NCBI GenBank assembly: GCA_016180605.1
Contig: JACPAW010000008.1
Location: 1 to 9,482, forward strand
Length of the DNA: 9,482 nt
Source: Candidatus Omnitrophota bacterium
GTDB lineage: Bacteria > Omnitrophota > Gorgyraeia > Aquiviventales > Aquiviventaceae
Direction: 5' to 3'
Every line of letters starts with the position of its first letter. Positions within the stretch are counted from its first letter, which is position 1. The notes under the pieces are model-generated. The model had not been told where the DNA came from and did not search any database. It worked only from the letters and a program-made list of their open reading frames with translations. Below, piece after piece: positions 6,622-9,482 of the stretch. A program made the translations under genes and the position numbers.

Positions 6622-7878
6622 CTAAGTCCCCAGAGCGATGATCAAGATAGAACCTGTTTGGTTTGCCGTTTCGTAGCCACTGGCAGTCTGCAGTGGTACT
6701 TGTTCCCCATAGGTGTAGCATCCTGCCAGAGGCACTGATTGCCCGATGACACTTTGGATCATGGCAATTTCTTGCGCTGCTTGCTGCGGTCCCAGCAATC
6801 GTTTACGAACGGCGGCGTCGAATACCAAGATACCGGAAAGACGGTTTACCGATTGCATGGCTTGCTTCGCTGCTTTGGCGGCAGCCTCTAACACCAGTTC
6901 TCGGTTACCGATCATCAGCTGCAAGGTAGATCCTTCACTGACGTCGGCTGTACAGCAAAGGCTTCCCCCTTCTCCAAATCCGATGACATTGCGTAGCAAC
7001 AGGGGACTGGAAGAATCCGCTTGCCAGCCTAACGGATAAGCAATGCCTTGGCGAGAAAGCCCTTGCTTTTGCATGTGCGCAATGGATTCGTGGCCTAAGT
7101 AGTCCTCATAAACGGTTGCTGCCGGTTGTCCATCCAGTTCATAAACGATCGGTCCTGCTGCCTTGGTGACGCGGTGGGGCTTGCTGATGGGTGCAAAACC
7201 ATGCGCGTTGCCTATGCCAATACAGATGGGTCCGCCAAGAAGTGCCCCGACGACGGCGTTGTGAAGAACGCGTTGTTTGCAATACTGATAGGTTTTGGAA
7301 AAACGCATATCGTCTCCAGCCATTCCTCCTACGACGAGAAAACTCGTTCCTAGCACTTCGCATATCCCGCGGACCACATCGCTGTAGCCTGGTGCTAGAC
7401 CGTCTGCGAACATAAGAAAACAGCTTCGCTGATTGCCTGGAAAATCACGAAGCGCCCCGAATGCTGCTTGTTGACCGCATTCCCTTTGTCGGTCCTTAAC
7501 GCCTTCTCCTGCACCCACACTACAAGAAAGAGTAGAGCAGGCAAGGAGGATGACCACGCATCCATGGCTTACCGGTCCTGTGGGCAGGATGACCCCAGCA
7601 CTGCTGCCTCCTAATAAAGGGGTCTTGCCAATCACAGAATGAATGCCCTCTAGCAGCGATTCCTGATGCAAATGGATTGAGCTGAAAGCCAGCGCGAGTT
7701 TAGGAGGAGTAACCCCTAGCCGTTCCATAGCACTGGATGCGGCTTCTTTTCCAGCGCGCAGGGCGTCGGCGCGCACGCTCCATCCGATACTCATCGTCAG
7801 GGCTTGAGACATCACCGCTTTGAGTATATCTGATTCAGTTCGCTGCTCGCTAGTCCTAACTATTTGCGCGACAAGCAA
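6622..7878 (-). CDS. FIST-domain sensor protein (NosP-like by context)
   Basis: This protein of up to 418 residues matches the FIST N and FIST C sensory domains. The FIST N part starts at SIGWSVRADALRAGKEA (about 30) and includes PLLGGSSAGV (88-96). The FIST C part carries FADGLAPGYSDVV (157-169), SFLVVGGMAGDD (179-190) and the ending LAGCYTYGE (384-392). No signal peptide or membrane helix is seen, so it is cytoplasmic. FIST proteins bind small ligands; Pseudomonas, Vibrio and Legionella NosP use haem to sense nitric oxide and control the kinase encoded beside them. Candidate haem-ligand histidines exist, but I cannot pick one. The start is uncertain: the widest frame uses TTG 7878, while ATG 7812 (396 residues) or ATG 7794 (390 residues) fit the domain boundary as well, and none has a good Shine-Dalgarno. 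It lies 6 bases after the upstream cyclase gene. Confidence 0.9.
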   Translation of the reverse strand: MLVAQIVRTSEQRTESDILKAVMSQALTMSIGWSVRADALRAGKEAASSAMERLGVTPPKLALAFSSIHLHQESLLEGIHSVIGKTPLLGGSSAGVILPTGPVSHGCVVILLACSTLSCSVGAGEGVKDRQRECGQQAAFGALRDFPGNQRSCFLMFADGLAPGYSDVVRGICEVLGTSFLVVGGMAGDDMRFSKTYQYCKQRVLHNAVVGALLGGPICIGIGNAHGFAPISKPHRVTKAAGPIVYELDGQPAATVYEDYLGHESIAHMQKQGLSRQGIAYPLGWQADSSSPLLLRNVIGFGEGGSLCCTADVSEGSTLQLMIGNRELVLEAAAKAAKQAMQSVNRLSGILVFDAAVRKRLLGPQQAAQEIAMIQSVIGQSVPLAGCYTYGEQVPLQTASGYETANQTGSILIIALGT

Positions 7879-7884
7879 AAGCAG

Positions 7885-9312
7885 CTAGATTTGCTTTTTA
7901 TCGATCGTGCTCGAGGTGTACCGTCGCTGCTTGTGGGCATACAGTGCTTGATCGGCTGCCTCCAAGGTTTTCTCAGGGTCTGGGGATTCTTCGGCCGAGC
8001 CGACTCCTACACTGAGGCTAATCGAGGGGATTCCCTCTTGCTTTCCATCAGCAATGGAAATCTGGATGCGTCGCAATTTCTCGGCAACCGAGGAGGCCTG
8101 TTCCGTGCTGGTTTCGGGCAGGGCAATGGCAAATTCATCGCCCCCTAAACGTGCGAGGATGTCCGATTGACGCAGCAAGGCTTTTAATTCCCGTGCCACC
8201 TGCTTTAAAACCAAATCTCCCGCTGCATGGCCAAATCGATCGTTGACTTGCTTGAACCGGTCCACGTCGATCATAAGACAAGCAAGAGGTCGCTGATAAC
8301 GTTTGGAGCGCTTATATTCCCACTTAAGCCTCTCCAGAAAAAAGCGGCGATTGTGCAATCCAGTCAGTTCATCGGTGATCGCTAATGTTCGCAGCCGTTG
8401 AGTCACTTTTCGCAAAGCTGACGTACGGCGATCCACTGCTCGCTGCAGGACCCAGGCACGCGTGGCTAATAGCCAGATAATAGCGATCGTGCCGATGCCT
8501 GCCATCAGGCTCAAAATAATAAGCAGCGTATAGAATGAAGAAAGGGTACGAACCACGTGGGTGCTGGGTGATTGCATTTGCAGTATCCAGCGCAGTGCAT
8601 CGATGGCAAGAGGACGTTCGATCAATAACGGGGTCGAGGTCGCAATCCAGCTTGCAGATTGGTATAAGACCGAACCATTCTCCAAAATGCGCACCGGATA
8701 ACGGATGGAAAGATTGGATGTGAAAAAATCGTCTAACAAGGGTTTTGTGTCGAAAGCGCCTACTACGGCAGCATTTCCCAGATCACGAGTGCGAAGCGGC
8801 TCCATCATGACGATAAAGATGCGGCCGGAAGTAACGGTGGTAGTGAACGTGGAGGCAACGCGCCAAACCCCGCGCATGCGGCTCCAATTTTGAATCGCTC
8901 GGTTCAAAGCCAATTTCTCTTGAGCGGCAAGCGAGCTGGGTCCGACCCACCATGCAGGGGGTTGAGCTTGTTGTACCAGCCCGGTTCCTAAGAGATGCCG
9001 AGTGTGCTCTACAGCGCTCTGTCCCAATGCCCGAAGTTGCGGCAAGCTTAAATCGGACCGCCGGTTGAGGGTATCGGCAATCAGGGTAAGAGTGCCGCGC
9101 CGGCTTTGTAGCGCGCGTATGAGCTGCTGGCTGGTTTGGGAAATGACGCTTTGGGTATCTCTTTGAAGGGCGGATTGGCTACGCCATCGGGAAAAGGTAA
9201 TCAGGCCAAGCAATGCCAGGCTGATGATTAAAGTAGCTGCCGCCGCAATCAGAATCTGGCGGTATCGTCGGTGGATGAGAAACGCTCTTCGTAGTCGCGC
9301 TCTCTGAGCCAT
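7885..9312 (-). CDS. Membrane diguanylate cyclase with periplasmic sensor region
   Basis: This 475-residue enzyme would make c-di-GMP from two GTP. Residues about 19-40 and 259-283 are membrane helices enclosing a periplasmic region of about 215 residues with a CHASE- or Cache-like look, the likely ligand sensor. A short linker (about 285-312) leads to the GGDEF domain (about 313-465), which begins with DELTGLHNRRFF. It has the metal-binding DVDRFKQVND, an intact GGDEF signature (390-394) and the product-inhibition I-site R381xxD384, so it should be active and feedback-regulated. The start ATG 9312 is preceded with no spacing by GGAGGT (9313-9318), and the predicted promoter would place the transcript start almost on the ATG. 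It is the first gene of a four-gene operon with the FIST, kinase and regulator genes. Confidence 0.95.
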   Translation of the reverse strand: MAQRARLRRAFLIHRRYRQILIAAAATLIISLALLGLITFSRWRSQSALQRDTQSVISQTSQQLIRALQSRRGTLTLIADTLNRRSDLSLPQLRALGQSAVEHTRHLLGTGLVQQAQPPAWWVGPSSLAAQEKLALNRAIQNWSRMRGVWRVASTFTTTVTSGRIFIVMMEPLRTRDLGNAAVVGAFDTKPLLDDFFTSNLSIRYPVRILENGSVLYQSASWIATSTPLLIERPLAIDALRWILQMQSPSTHVVRTLSSFYTLLIILSLMAGIGTIAIIWLLATRAWVLQRAVDRRTSALRKVTQRLRTLAITDELTGLHNRRFFLERLKWEYKRSKRYQRPLACLMIDVDRFKQVNDRFGHAAGDLVLKQVARELKALLRQSDILARLGGDEFAIALPETSTEQASSVAEKLRRIQISIADGKQEGIPSISLSVGVGSAEESPDPEKTLEAADQALYAHKQRRYTSSTIDKKQI

Positions 9313-9318
9313 ACCTCC

Positions 9319-9347
9319 ATTCTATTCTTGCATGAAGGAGGCGGCAA
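9319..9347 (-). promoter_or_regulatory. Predicted promoter of the minus-strand operon
   Basis: Read on the minus strand, TTGCCG (9347-9342) is the -35 box and TAGAAT (9324-9319) the -10 box, separated by exactly 17 bases. The -10 matches five of six consensus positions and the -35 four of six. Transcription would start about at 9313-9312, at or next to the ATG of the cyclase gene, giving a leaderless or nearly leaderless mRNA. No other signal of similar quality is seen in the remaining upstream bases. Confidence 0.45.
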
Positions 9348-9383
9348 GTAGAGCGGTGTCGCTTGGTGGGTCGTGAAGCTTTT

Positions 9384-9424
9384 TAAATGCGCCCACAAAT
9401 GAAATTTAACATTTGGCGCATTTA
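9384..9424. repeat. Inverted repeat upstream of the minus operon
   Basis: TAAATGCGCC (9384-9393) pairs perfectly with GGCGCATTTA (9415-9424). Inside it, AAATG (9397-9401) pairs with CATTT (9410-9414), with a one-sided CAC bulge and an AT-only loop AAATTTAA. Neither strand shows a T-run after the stem, so an intrinsic terminator is unlikely. It could be an operator, a cruciform or a repeat-element end. Confidence 0.7.
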
Positions 9425-9425
9425 C

Positions 9426-9482
9426 CCTGAGCGAAGTCGTGGTTCGACTCCCGCTGGTCGCTCACCACGATCCTGAGCGAGG
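9426..9482. repeat. CCTGAGCGAAG-type intergenic repeat element, running off the window
   Basis: CCTGAGCGAAG (9426-9436) recurs as CCTGAGCGAGG (9472-9482). The core TGAGCGA appears at 9428-9434, inverted as TCGCTCA at 9458-9464, and again at 9474-9480. TCGTGGT (9437-9443) pairs with ACCACGA (9464-9470). This nested direct and inverted structure resembles small dispersed repeats often seen between genes in environmental bacteria. The right end is cut by the window edge. Confidence 0.6.

Noticed and set aside
9384..9424. An intrinsic terminator of a gene beyond the right edge.
   Set aside because: The stem is good, but neither strand has a T-run after it and no coding region ends nearby within the window.
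9437..9467. A tRNA 3' end: GGTTCGACTCC matches the T-loop consensus and ACCA follows downstream.
   Set aside because: The bases flanking the loop form only two T-stem pairs (CGTGG against CCCGC), and no acceptor or anticodon stem can be built upstream. The similarity is explained by the repeat element.

Overview
The window is a bacterial chromosome segment of roughly balanced base composition, densely coded, with two convergent operons devoted to cyclic-di-GMP signalling. Signal peptides, inner-membrane anchors and periplasmic coiled coils suggest a two-membrane (Gram-negative-type) bacterium. The tRNA has no encoded CCA. The CAGCACACAG-type and CCTGAGCGAAG-type intergenic repeats remind me of Nitrospirota and related environmental lineages, but this is a weak inference and I cannot name the organism.

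Left edge (1-543): a complete tRNA-Leu(GAG), an imperfect inverted repeat built of CAGCACACAG-like units, then a promoter and a structured leader ending in an intrinsic terminator about 45 bases upstream of the first gene. Three stretches of the leader can pair in mutually exclusive ways, as in a transcription attenuator.

Plus-strand operon (544-4142): three membrane proteins. The first is a single-pass protein with a periplasmic coiled coil. The second is a 664-residue multidomain protein: periplasmic AMIN-like domain, membrane segment, degenerate nuclease-like fold, coiled coil with an internal repeat, and C-terminal PilZ. The third has an N-terminal PilZ, a membrane segment and a periplasmic coiled coil. 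Two of the three therefore carry a cytoplasmic c-di-GMP receptor linked to a periplasmic part.

Minus-strand operon (9312 to 4139): four genes separated by 4-7 bases. In transcription order they are a membrane diguanylate cyclase with an intact GGDEF and I-site, a FIST-domain sensor, a membrane-anchored GAF histidine kinase, and a response regulator with a degenerate GGDDF output domain. The FIST / histidine kinase / c-di-GMP-type response regulator order matches the NosP-NahK-NarR nitric-oxide pathway described in gamma-proteobacteria.

The operons meet tail to tail, with stop codons overlapping by 4 bases. My working model is that the minus operon senses a signal, possibly nitric oxide, and adjusts c-di-GMP, while the plus operon reads c-di-GMP through PilZ domains and passes the change to the cell envelope. 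The link between the two operons is inferred from proximity only.
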